From an uncultured Pirellulaceae bacterium (lineage in GTDB: Bacteria; Planctomycetota; Planctomycetia; Pirellulales; Pirellulaceae), in NCBI GenBank assembly GCA_937944405.1, contig CALDYR010000133.1, positions 1 to 39,515 of the forward strand: a DNA stretch of 39,515 nt, read 5' to 3'. Below, one piece after another: positions 1 to 7,784 of the stretch (the first letter of the stretch is position 1; each line of letters opens with the position of its first letter). Below the pieces are notes generated by a model that was not told the DNA's origin, did not search any database, and saw nothing but the letters and a program-made list of their open reading frames with translations. Both the position numbers and the translations under genes were made by a program.

Positions 1-345
1 AGAACTGGGTCCGGCTGAGCCGGAAACTGTCTCGTCCTAACTTCGCCAAGGTTTCTAGTTTCTACGTTTCCACGTACTGTTCCGTAGCCTCACCGCGCCA
101 ATCCTCACCGCGCCAATCTTCACTGCGCTACGACGGTTACAATCCACCATCTGTTGGACATCAACCGGAGTGACGATTTATGAAGTGACGATTTAGGCGC
201 TCGCGCTGCGAGCGCCTGCTGACACCGCTTCACGAACTCACTTTGACGATCAACGATCCTCAGACCGAGTCTTCGCGCATCTTCGTAACCCGCTGACTTC
301 GCAGAGCACTTAGCGGCTCACATGGCAGGGTATAAGCGAAGCAAC
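1..345. other. Gene-poor left edge with short tandem repeats
   Basis: No gene could be assigned with confidence. A 15-nt unit (CCTCACCGCGCCAAT) occurs twice in tandem at 88-102 and 103-117, with a diverged third copy at 118-130. The 11-mer GTGACGATTTA occurs at 170-180 and 185-195. A perfect hairpin with a 10-bp stem (195-204 with 208-217) and a 3-nt loop lies downstream of cysC, but no T-run follows it on either strand, so it is at best a weak terminator. Two short plus-strand frames are open from the left edge (to stops at 38-40 and about 173) and could be gene ends; neither is recognisable. Confidence 0.4.
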
Positions 346-984
346 TTATTTGAGTTTGTCGATAGAACGTAAATAAGCGACCACTTCATCGGCCAATTGA
401 GCCACCGGCAAATCGCCCTGCAGATGGACTTCTGGATTCAGCGGCGCCTCATACGGCGCGTCGATACCAGTGAAGCCCTTGATCTGCCCTGCCCGTGCCT
501 TCTTGTATAACCCTTTGGGATCGCGCTGTTCACAAATCTCGATCGGCGTATCAACGAACACTTCAACGAAATCAACATCCCCTCCTGCGGCCACAACCAT
601 TTTCCGCACCAGATCACGGTCCTTGCGATAGGGGCTCACGAACGCCGTCAACGCCAACATGCCTGTTCCGCACAAGATCTCCCCCACGCAGCCGATCCGG
701 CGGATGTTCTCGGTTCGATCTTCCGCCGCGAATCCCAAACCAAAACGCTTTGCGAATGCGTCACCAAAAATGGGTGCAAGAATCTCAGCGCTGGCGCTAA
801 GGCCGTGCCGAATGTTGTCCCCATCTAGCACGAAGCTGTTCTGATTCAATTCAAACAATTTTGCGTCAACGCAGTTTGCGACCGTAGATTTTCCGCTGCC
901 GCTAAGTCCGGTGAACCAAACCACGCAACCGCGCGGCCGCTGCACCGTTTGATCGTGCCAAGTAACCAATGTTTTCTCAACCAT
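346..984 (-). CDS. cysC: Adenylylsulfate (APS) kinase
   Basis: This 212-residue protein phosphorylates adenosine 5'-phosphosulfate with ATP to give PAPS, the sulfate donor for assimilation or for sulfotransferases, in the cytoplasm. The Walker A loop is GLSGSGKST (residues 26-34), followed by the family motif DGDNIRHGL (54-62) and, later, AEDRTENIRR (87-96). The segment PYRKDRD and the GLYKKARAG / FTGIDAPYE region near the C-terminus are also typical. In most CysC proteins HGL is followed within a few residues by the G-F-S/A-x-x-DR motif; here about 18 extra residues sit between them. It stands alone, with no sulfurylase gene nearby, and is divergent from the radical SAM gene across a 153-bp gap. 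The assignment is firm; whether the PAPS feeds assimilation or polysaccharide sulfation cannot be told here. Confidence 0.95.
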   Translation of the reverse strand: MVEKTLVTWHDQTVQRPRGCVVWFTGLSGSGKSTVANCVDAKLFELNQNSFVLDGDNIRHGLSASAEILAPIFGDAFAKRFGLGFAAEDRTENIRRIGCVGEILCGTGMLALTAFVSPYRKDRDLVRKMVVAAGGDVDFVEVFVDTPIEICEQRDPKGLYKKARAGQIKGFTGIDAPYEAPLNPEVHLQGDLPVAQLADEVVAYLRSIDKLK

Positions 985-1137
985 CTTTATCCGCCATTAA
1001 AATTAAGCCGGCCCGCGCAGCGCGGCGCTGGTCTACCATTACGCCTTTTCCCCATCGTATTTCAGCGATAGGAAAAACGGAAGTCGGCACGTATAATCCC
1101 AGTCGTCCCAACCCAGAGCTAATAGAAAACTCACGCT

Positions 1138-3210
1138 ATGCAACTTCCCATCGTCGAAGCCAAAAAAGCCTGCGCCCGTTTGGAAACGCTTAAAGGCACT
1201 GCCGTTGCAACACCGGTCGGAAAACAAGAACTGCCGATGTCGATGGACGAAGCCCGTGATCGCGGTTGGGACGAACTCGACGTCGTCTTTATCACCGGCG
1301 ATGGCTACATCGACCATCCCAGCTTCGCGATGGCGATTCTGGGACGCACCTTAGAAGCCGCCGGGTTCCGTGTCGGCATCGTCTCGCAACCCGACTGGCG
1401 GAACTGCAACGATTGGAAGCGCTTCGGCAGGCCGCGGTTGTTCTTCGGCATCAGCGCCGGAAACATGGACTCGATGATCAACCACTATACCGCCAACCGC
1501 AAGGTTCGTAACAGCGACGCTTACTCCCCGGGTGGGCGGATTGGACTACGCCCCGATCGAGCGACATTGTCGTACTGTCACCGAGCGCGTGAGGCGTACA
1601 AAGGCGTCCCGGTCATCGCCGGCGGCGTCGAAGCCTCGCTCAGACGTTTGGCTCACTATGATTTCTGGGGCGACAACGTCCGCAAATCGATTCTGTTAGA
1701 CAGCAAAGCCGATTTAGTCTGCTACGGCATGGGAGAAAACCCAATCGTCGAAATCGCGCAACGACTCGACGCCGGCGAATCGGTCAAAGATCTCCGCGAC
1801 ATGCGGGGCGTGGCCTACGTCGCCGGCGCCAAAGACGTTGTGCCCGACGACACGATCGCCCTCCCCAGTTTCGAAGAGGTGCGCGATGATAAGATGGCCT
1901 TTGCCGAAGCCACCAAAATCATTCACAACGAAACCAACCCCTACAACGCGCGGCGACTGACCCAGAAACACGCCGAACTGACCGTCGTCGTCAATCCACC
2001 TCAGTTTCCCATCAGCCAACAAGCGATGGATCAAATTTATGGATTACCTTACACGCGCCAGCAGCATCACTCCTACACCGAGAAAATCCCCGCTTTCACC
2101 ATGATCAAAGATTCGGTCACGATTATGCGTGGTTGTTTTGGAGGCTGTACTTTCTGTTCGATCACGGCCCATCAAGGACGTGTGATCCAATCGCGCTCCA
2201 AAGATTCGATTATCAAAGAAATCGACACGATGGCCAGCGCCCCTAACTTCAAAGGCACCGTCAGCGACATCGGTGGCCCCACCGCCAACATGTACGAAAT
2301 GCAGTGTACGCGCCCCGAAGTAGAAGCTAAATGCCGTCGGCAATCATGCGTACACCCCAAGATCTGTAAATTACTGGGCACCGATCATGGGCCTTTGATC
2401 CAGTTGATGAAAGAATCGCGCGCAGTCACAGGCGTCAAAAAAGTGCTGGTGGCCAGCGGTATCCGCATGGACCTTGCATCTCGTTCGCCAGAATACATGA
2501 AAGAGCTGACCGAACATCACGTCGGGGGATTGCTTAAAGTGGCCCCCGAACATGCTTCGGACGATGTTTTGGACAATATGCGAAAACCGCCAATCGAGAA
2601 CTTTGCTAAATTTTCAGACCAGTTCCGCGACCAATCCAAAAAGGCGGGGAAGAAACAATACATCGTCCCCTATTTCATCTCCAGCCACCCCGGCAGCGAC
2701 GTTAACTCGATGATCGATTTAGCCGTGTTCCTAAAACGTAACGGCTATAAACCGGATCAAGTCCAGGACTTCATCCCTGCACCATTGGATGTCGCGACGT
2801 GCATGTACTACACCGAGATGGATCCGTTTTCCAAAAAACCAGTCTACATCGCAAAATCACTCAAAGACCGCAAAATGCAACGCGCCCTGATGCAGTTCTT
2901 CAAACCGGAAAATTATTTTGATGTCCGCAAAGCACTCCAAGATGCCGGTCGTCACGAACTTATTGGCGGTGGATGCGACTGCCTGATTCCTGCCAAAGCC
3001 CCACAAGAAGCCATTAAGAAACGCCGCGCCGATGCCAACAAAAGGTTTCGAGGCGAATACGTTCACACCATGCCCGACGGTTCTGCCGCAGGCAAAAAGG
3101 ACAACCACGACAAATCTCAGGGGAAAAAAAAGGGCAAGAAAAAACAATCGCGATTCAAGCCCGGCGAAGGCTATCGCCCGGACCGAAAAAGCATCAAAAA
3201 GAAGTCCTAA
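1138..3210 (+). CDS. ygiQ: YgiQ family radical SAM protein
   Basis: The 690-residue product has the full architecture of the YgiQ (UPF0313) family. The N-terminal half (about 1-320) is the conserved YgiQ region (LDVVFITGDGYIDHPSF, GGVEASLRR). The radical SAM cluster motif is C333-x3-C337-x2-C340 in the context RGCFGGCTFCS. The C-terminal domain (about 560-640) matches DUF3362 of these proteins and is followed by a Lys/Arg-rich tail of about 40 residues, which could bind nucleic acid. The 4Fe-4S cluster would cleave S-adenosylmethionine to start radical chemistry; the physiological substrate of YgiQ is, to my knowledge, unknown. The ATG at 1138 is taken because homology begins at once. A TATAAT hexamer at 1092-1097 is a possible -10 box, but no good -35 accompanies it. 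It converges with tatD. Confidence 0.93.
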   Translation: MQLPIVEAKKACARLETLKGTAVATPVGKQELPMSMDEARDRGWDELDVVFITGDGYIDHPSFAMAILGRTLEAAGFRVGIVSQPDWRNCNDWKRFGRPRLFFGISAGNMDSMINHYTANRKVRNSDAYSPGGRIGLRPDRATLSYCHRAREAYKGVPVIAGGVEASLRRLAHYDFWGDNVRKSILLDSKADLVCYGMGENPIVEIAQRLDAGESVKDLRDMRGVAYVAGAKDVVPDDTIALPSFEEVRDDKMAFAEATKIIHNETNPYNARRLTQKHAELTVVVNPPQFPISQQAMDQIYGLPYTRQQHHSYTEKIPAFTMIKDSVTIMRGCFGGCTFCSITAHQGRVIQSRSKDSIIKEIDTMASAPNFKGTVSDIGGPTANMYEMQCTRPEVEAKCRRQSCVHPKICKLLGTDHGPLIQLMKESRAVTGVKKVLVASGIRMDLASRSPEYMKELTEHHVGGLLKVAPEHASDDVLDNMRKPPIENFAKFSDQFRDQSKKAGKKQYIVPYFISSHPGSDVNSMIDLAVFLKRNGYKPDQVQDFIPAPLDVATCMYYTEMDPFSKKPVYIAKSLKDRKMQRALMQFFKPENYFDVRKALQDAGRHELIGGGCDCLIPAKAPQEAIKKRRADANKRFRGEYVHTMPDGSAAGKKDNHDKSQGKKKGKKKQSRFKPGEGYRPDRKSIKKKS

Positions 3211-3365
3211 CCCTCGGCCAGATGATGCCAACATTTTGGTCGGCATGTTGGCCTGGTGGTGGCCTTGCGGGTTAAATGCAAATTTTAATTCTCAGTCCGG
3301 CGGGCTGATCAATCACCAGACCTACGGCTTTTCCGTTGAGTCAGCCAACGCCACATCGCGATGGA

Positions 3366-4139
3366 CTAACACTGAAAAACGCGACGCGCGTTGGCCGTCG
3401 TGATTGCGCCCAAACGCTCGGGGCTGATGTTTTTCACGTCCGCTAAACACGCTGCGGTGTGGACCAGATAACTGGGTTCATTGGGCCGTTTACTACGCAG
3501 CGGATGGGGCGACAGATAGGGCGCATCGGTTTCGATCAGCAAACGATCATCGGGAATCGACGCTGCGACCGATCGCAACTCATCGGATTTTTTAAACGTG
3601 ACCATCCCTGCAAAACTGATGTACATCCCCAGTTTCAAACACCGCCGTGCCGTTTCGGCCGAACCGGTGAAGGAGTGCATGATGCCGATGATGCGTCCCG
3701 CGACCGCGGCCTGTTCAAGCATCGTGACGATTTCGGTTTCGCAGTCCCGCATGTGAACCACTAACGGCAATCCCGTTTCAAACGACAGATCAATATGGCG
3801 CTGAAACCAATTCTTTTGAAGTTCGAACGTCGACGTCTCCCAATGTAAGTCCAAACCTGTTTCGCCGATCGCGACAACTTTGGGATGCGAAGCCATTTCA
3901 ACAATCGCCGGCCATACTTCATCCGCAACAAAGTTTTGGCAGACCGTTGGATGGATGCCAACGGCCGCATAAACGTGTTCGAACTGTTCTGTAATTTCGA
4001 CACACCGTACACTCGTTGGTACGTCGGTCCCAATCGCAGTCATCCTGCTGACGCCGGCCGCGGCGGCGCGCTGGACAACCTGTTCAACGATTGGAGAAAG
4101 TTGCTGGTTGTCCAAATGAGCGTGCGTGTCGAAGTACAT
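3366..4139 (-). CDS. tatD: TatD family metal-dependent hydrolase / DNase
   Basis: This 257-residue TIM-barrel hydrolase has the expected metal ligands: H6 and H8 in FDTHAHLD, E93 in GETGLD, H129 in VVHMRD, H155 in MHSFTG and D205 in ETDAPYL. TatD enzymes are divalent-metal 3'-5' exonucleases implicated in repair and DNA turnover; substrate details differ between paralogues. The length is normal for the family (about 255-265). The gene starts 17 nt after the stop of the DUF2203 gene on the same strand, so the two are probably cotranscribed. It converges with ygiQ, and I saw no clear intrinsic terminator in the 155-bp gap between them. Confidence 0.93.
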   Translation of the reverse strand: MYFDTHAHLDNQQLSPIVEQVVQRAAAAGVSRMTAIGTDVPTSVRCVEITEQFEHVYAAVGIHPTVCQNFVADEVWPAIVEMASHPKVVAIGETGLDLHWETSTFELQKNWFQRHIDLSFETGLPLVVHMRDCETEIVTMLEQAAVAGRIIGIMHSFTGSAETARRCLKLGMYISFAGMVTFKKSDELRSVAASIPDDRLLIETDAPYLSPHPLRSKRPNEPSYLVHTAACLADVKNISPERLGAITTANARRVFQC

Positions 4140-4156
4140 TGACAGAACGTCGCGAA

Positions 4157-4654
4157 TTAAAGGCTACTGGTCAGTTCGTTTTTCGCCGGCACTAAATTGA
4201 GGTCCACCGGGCGACGCGCGCTACAAGGTTCGGATTGAGGATGCCAATACTGAATCCTTTCCTCACCGATTTTCCAACAGAGACAAACGTCCTTGTCATC
4301 GTAAATGGCGGGAAAATCAACGAACGGTCGGTCCACTTCCGGGGCCACCAGATTTAAATCTTCTAACTCTTTGACACAATCATCCAAACGCTCTTGTTTT
4401 TTGTCGACGGCGGCAACAATCGATTCGACTTCCTTGGCATAGGGAGTCGTTTTGGGATCGCTGGAATTGGGCGTTCTACTGCTGGCAGGTTTCGTGATAT
4501 TGATCGCCGCCAGACGCTCTTGGGTGTCGCTGATGTTTTTAAGCAACTGGTAAACGTCCTTCGCGATCGAACGGACCAGTGGCAACATCGCATTGGCAGA
4601 GTGGAAAGAGAACCGATGCGTGTGGGAAGGCGGCGTTTTGGGGGCGTCGTTCAT
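4157..4654 (-). CDS. DUF2203 family protein
   Basis: This is a small cytoplasmic protein of unknown function. The N-terminal part holds the pattern FSFHSANAMLPLVRSIAKDV typical of DUF2203, followed by a charged helical segment that is probably a coiled coil, then a C-terminal block (VDRPFVDFPAIYDDKDVCLCW and EERIQYWHP) matching the family ending VDFP...V.LCWR.GE..I.YWH. The ATG at 4654 is preferred (165 residues); an in-frame TTG at 4699 would add 15 residues, and neither start has a strong ribosome binding site. It lies immediately upstream of tatD and is likely its operon partner. No enzymatic motif is visible. Confidence 0.85.
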   Translation of the reverse strand: MNDAPKTPPSHTHRFSFHSANAMLPLVRSIAKDVYQLLKNISDTQERLAAINITKPASSRTPNSSDPKTTPYAKEVESIVAAVDKKQERLDDCVKELEDLNLVAPEVDRPFVDFPAIYDDKDVCLCWKIGEERIQYWHPQSEPCSARRPVDLNLVPAKNELTSSL

Positions 4655-5508
4655 CGTCAAATGCTTTCGCTCGTTAATTCCATCGTGACGGAAAATCAAA
4701 TCTATCGCTGCTCAACTGTCTCTCAATTATCAATCGGAGGCGACATTGATCGCCATCTCCCTGCTATTTCAACGCCAAGGTTGGCAATTCGCCTTCCCGG
4801 TTCGTGTTTGAGCACCGTTCGATCGCACGCACGGCATTATCTAAACACATTCTTCTCACGTTTTACTACAACCTCTGACAATATTTCCATAGTCTATTTC
4901 GGATTTGCTACCACGGGAGGGTTGCGACAACAATGCCCACTAGATTTAACCTTTTATCGGCTTGTCACCGAGGAATGAATCGGTTTTATTGGGAAATTTG
5001 CGTCAACGTGCCCGAATCGTGGATGCTTTACAACGCTGATAATCCGTAAAAAAGTGCTATCATGCTGACCGCGAGCGAACTTTTTGCATGTTGTGGTCGT
5101 CAGAGAGGTAGTCGAATCAGGGCAATGAGCTTGAAAAAGCACAAAATGCGCAATTGCGATGCCAAATAACGGCTCATTCCCGGTATCTATCGGGTTTTCG
5201 GCGCGGTTCGACGATTTGGTTTCATTGACTATGGGTTCCGCTTGAGTAGAGTAATTAGTTGGGAAACATAAGATTATGTGGTTTGTCAAGCTTTGATTCT
5301 AGGTGCGTGGGGTCCGGCAGAATTCAGGCCCGTTGGGAAAAACGGAAGCCAGACTACTGCCGCCGCCCGTCCGCGCCCCGATTGAATCCTGAAAAAACCA
5401 CTAGCGACGGTTTTCAAGAAGTTTCGGTTCCGGCAATCGTTCGGTTACGACCGCCCCAAACGGCGGTGTCAAACTCTTGCACGCGCAGGTGCAATAAAGG
5501 AAAGTTGA
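4655..5508. other. Long gene-poor region upstream of csrA
   Basis: About 850 bp between the divergent DUF2203 and csrA genes hold no gene I can support. Frames that stay open here either lack an ATG, have compositions unlike the neighbouring proteins, or overlap real genes. Isolated promoter-like hexamers occur (TTTACA at 5027, TATCAT at 5058) but their spacing is wrong. The stretch is long enough for a small RNA or a complex csrA regulatory region, but I see no diagnostic structure. Confidence 0.4.
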
Positions 5509-5724
5509 ATGTTAGTTCTCTCTCGGAAGAAGAACGAAAGTATCGTAATCAACGACAACATCTCGATTGTCGTTGTAGAAATCCGTGGCGATAAGGTGCG
5601 TTTGGGGGTGGAAGCTCCCAAGGAAATTCCTGTCCATCGGCGCGAAGTTTACGACGCGATCAAAAAATCAGTTGACCAAAGCAACGCACAGGTCTTCGGC
5701 ACCGGCCCCGCGACTGCCGAGTAG
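5509..5724 (+). CDS. csrA: Carbon storage regulator CsrA
   Basis: This 71-residue RNA-binding protein is the post-transcriptional regulator CsrA/RsmA, a homodimer that binds GGA motifs in mRNA leaders. It begins MLVLSRKKNESIVI and carries the conserved RLGVEAPKEIPVHRREVY stretch; the RNA-contacting residues L4, R6 and R44 are present. The tail after residue 55 (SVDQSNAQVFGTGPATAE) is variable in the family. A good Shine-Dalgarno sequence (AAAGGAAAG, 5496-5504) precedes the ATG. In many bacteria csrA sits with flagellar genes and fliW; here it is alone, followed by a tRNA gene. Confidence 0.95.
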   Translation: MLVLSRKKNESIVINDNISIVVVEIRGDKVRLGVEAPKEIPVHRREVYDAIKKSVDQSNAQVFGTGPATAE

Positions 5725-5966
5725 CCATTGTTTTTCAAAGGCTGGCTGGTGGAAGAGTTGAATAATGACTTTTTTCGGATGTCAATTAAGGCTTTGTCAA
5801 CGCGCCGGCCGAAGTATCTAATAATTTGCAACCCAGCAGGCAAGCAGCCCTTGACGTGAAGGCGATTGAGACTGTATTCTGTTGCACCTGAGATCAATCA
5901 ACTTTTTGAGTGTCTGGTCCGGAAACGAATCGATTGTTTTTGTTTCAACCAGCATCCATCATTGAC

Positions 5967-6038
5967 GGCCCCTTCGTCTAGTGGTTAGGACACCGGCCTT
6001 TCACGCCGGTAACACGGGTTCGAGTCCCGTAGGGGTCA
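5967..6038 (+). tRNA. tRNA-Glu (anticodon TTC)
   Basis: A 72-nt cloverleaf is visible. The acceptor stem GGCCCCT (5967-5973) pairs with AGGGGTC (6031-6037) with one G-U pair, and A6038 is the discriminator base. The anticodon stem CCGGC/GCCGG (5993-5997 with 6005-6009) encloses the loop CTTTCAC with anticodon TTC at 6000-6002. The T arm contains GGTTCGAGTCC. The CCA end is not encoded. The sequence closely follows bacterial tRNA-Glu, and an intrinsic terminator lies directly downstream. Confidence 0.97.
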
Positions 6039-6051
6039 TTTTTAGCTTTCT

Positions 6052-6086
6052 AAACCTCGGTAGACTTTTGTTTACCGAGGTTTTTG
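6052..6086 (+). terminator. Intrinsic terminator of tRNA-Glu
   Basis: An 11-bp perfect stem (6052-6062 AAACCTCGGTA with 6073-6083) closes a 10-nt loop and is followed by T residues through 6085. It begins 14 nt after the tRNA 3' end. Confidence 0.85.
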
Positions 6087-6330
6087 CATTCTTGCCCTGC
6101 CTATTTTGTGCTGTTTCGAACAGCGTGTGGCCACCGGTGTAGCCATCATCGCGTGCGACTACATTTCTTTTGGGGATTGCAGAATTGCTGAACGGATCAA
6201 CCGCCAGCGCTTTGCAGAAGTCTTGTTGAGTCGTCCGGGAGAAGTGGTCGCAGCCTTGGGGAGAACAGCGCCCTAATTGCCGGGCAAAATTGCAATGAAG
6301 CGACTGATATTGAGGAAACTCACAGCACCA

Positions 6331-6903
6331 TCACGCTTCTTCACTCAAATCCAGTTTGTGCGGCATCAAATACAAGTTATTTTCCTCAAACTCGGGTAAC
6401 CGTACAAAGTCGAACCGCTGGTAAACTTTTTGCGCCGCCACGTTATCCTTGTGAACATGCAAAAACAATAAGCTGACGTGTTTCTTGGCAGGCTTTAAAT
6501 CACGAATCTCAATCGCCAGCATTCGCGCCTCATAAATCAAATGCTCCATGATTTGACTAGAGAAACGCCAACGCGCATCCTCCGGTTTGCCATGGAATCT
6601 GGAGTCGATGCCGAGCTGCGGAATGTAAAGCAGGCGGATACGTTTTTTGCCCTCTGGTGGTGGCCACTTTTTGTCTCGGGTGGCATTGAGCGCGCCGAAC
6701 CCAACAATCTCATCAGACGTATTTCTAAATACCCAGACGCGTGTTTCGTTCTTTTCAATGGAGTTACAAGCCTCAGAACCCTTGATCCATTCAGTGGCGG
6801 CGCGCGATCATGCAGAGTCCCCGCAATTCAAACCAGTCATTTCAGACTGGTCTTCAATCGTAAACGCATCTGCAAATAATTGGTGGTCTTCCTTGCCAGC
6901 CAA
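6331..6903 (-). pseudogene. GNAT N-acetyltransferase, interrupted by in-frame TGA
   Basis: The minus-strand frame encodes a GNAT-type acetyltransferase of about 190 codons. The C-terminal half carries the acetyl-CoA-fold signature VHKDNVAAQKVYQRFDF, and the middle reads WVFRNTSDEIVGFGALN and LGIDSRFHG. The frame is open upstream to 7000 but broken once, by TGA at 6808-6810, in the context NCGDSA-(TGA)-SRAATEWIKG. As I recall, related proteins have a Trp in this CGD..W.R/A..W.KG segment, so a TGG-to-TGA change would explain the break. Downstream of the TGA the first ATG is at 6549, which would give only a 72-residue fragment. A TTG at 6903 is a plausible original start; an ATG at 6984 is possible. 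Selenocysteine is an unlikely alternative, as no redox motif surrounds it. Confidence 0.65.
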
Positions 6904-6907
6904 AGGA

Positions 6908-7108
6908 TCACTTTCCCTTTCGAGACGGAAGTCGACGCCCTTTGGTCTTCGCAGGAGGACGTTTGGATGCTTTCTCAATCGCATTGGCCTTTTCTTTGGT
7001 CAATTCCTGCTCCTGCTGGAAACGGGCCACTGAATCAAGCATACCAGAAACCTCAAGGTCCGGCCAAAGCTCAGTTGGCTCAACATCGAGCGCAGCGGCC
7101 GGACTCAA
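6908..7108 (-). CDS. Small basic-tailed hypothetical protein
   Basis: A 66-codon frame ends 4 nt before the proposed GNAT start and may form a two-gene unit with it. It has an acidic N-terminal half (ALDVEPTELWPDLEVSG), a helical middle (ARFQQEQELTKEKANAIEKA) and a Lys/Arg-rich end (KTKGRRLPSRKGK). The only upstream start is TTG at 7108; an internal ATG lies at 7042. A different frame beginning with ATG at 7169 runs into this one and would join by a single-base shift near 7095-7115, so the gene may be frameshifted. An antitoxin-like role beside a GNAT gene is conceivable, but no ribbon-helix-helix motif is recognisable. Confidence 0.3.
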   Translation of the reverse strand: MSPAAALDVEPTELWPDLEVSGMLDSVARFQQEQELTKEKANAIEKASKRPPAKTKGRRLPSRKGK

Positions 7109-7784
7109 TATGGTCTTCTATTTGAGGGCGACAAGTTTGGATTGTGACGGGCTGGCGTTTGACTGTCATTGATCGGCACGACTTATCTTTTCCATTTTCT
7201 CAAAAAGCGCTCGCTAATTGATGCGGGTCGCGCGCTGTCGCTCTCCGCGGCCAGGCAATCCCGACTTGGCCGCGCCAAAGACAACGACACCGGAAACAAG
7301 CTGGCAGGTTTTCGCCATTGCGCGGTCCGGGGGCTAACCTATCGACCTCCAAATTTTCATCCAAAACCACCCGCGCTGCGTTAGATCGCACAACCGTATC
7401 GGGCCCTCGCAATGTGACGGCGATACCTGTCGTTTTGCGGTCGAAGCCCTGAACGGGCTTGTTACGCGTTAAACCGCGTTCGAAACCAGGGGCTAAGGTC
7501 GTGCAGAAGGGTGATTATCGAATCGTCCCGTTTCGACTAAAGTAGTGGGTGCCGTTTGCACGATCGATTTGTCTGGATTCAAGAATTAAAGTGTGGGGGA
7601 TTGGGAGTCGCCAGACTTTGCTGTTTCCCCTGGCCTGAATTCTGGTGATTCCAGCCACCCTGAAATTAAGACTTGGCGAACCACTGTTTCCGTGCAATCG
7701 GTGACCGCCTGCGGACGGGCCAGAGGCGATGGATTCCTTCAGCCGCGCTCCATATATTTGCCCAAACATACAATACCAACAACC
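7109..7784. other. Gene-poor region upstream of serS
   Basis: About 675 bp lie between the small basic protein and serS. No frame here resembles a protein I recognise. The serS frame is open upstream to 7593, but the added 64 residues show no SerRS similarity. I saw no T-box-like element, tRNA or clear terminator. Confidence 0.4.

Noticed and set aside
4954-5289. Minus-strand frame of 111 codons upstream of csrA
   Set aside because: It starts only at TTG, has no ribosome site, and its composition does not resemble the neighbouring proteins.
5259-5594. Plus-strand frame overlapping the start of csrA
   Set aside because: It overlaps csrA in another frame, is rich in Arg/Cys, and has no similarity; csrA with its Shine-Dalgarno explains the region.
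6115-6276. Plus-strand open stretch ending NRQRFAEVLLSRPG...GRTAP
   Set aside because: It looks mildly protein-like but has no ATG, is about 50 codons long and is unrecognised; possibly a gene remnant.
6808-6810. TGA in the GNAT gene as a second selenocysteine codon
   Set aside because: No redox partner Cys in a U-x-x-C arrangement; Trp appears to be the ancestral residue there.
7200-7412. Minus-strand frame of 70 codons
   Set aside because: No recognisable motif, Arg/Cys-rich composition and no supporting start.
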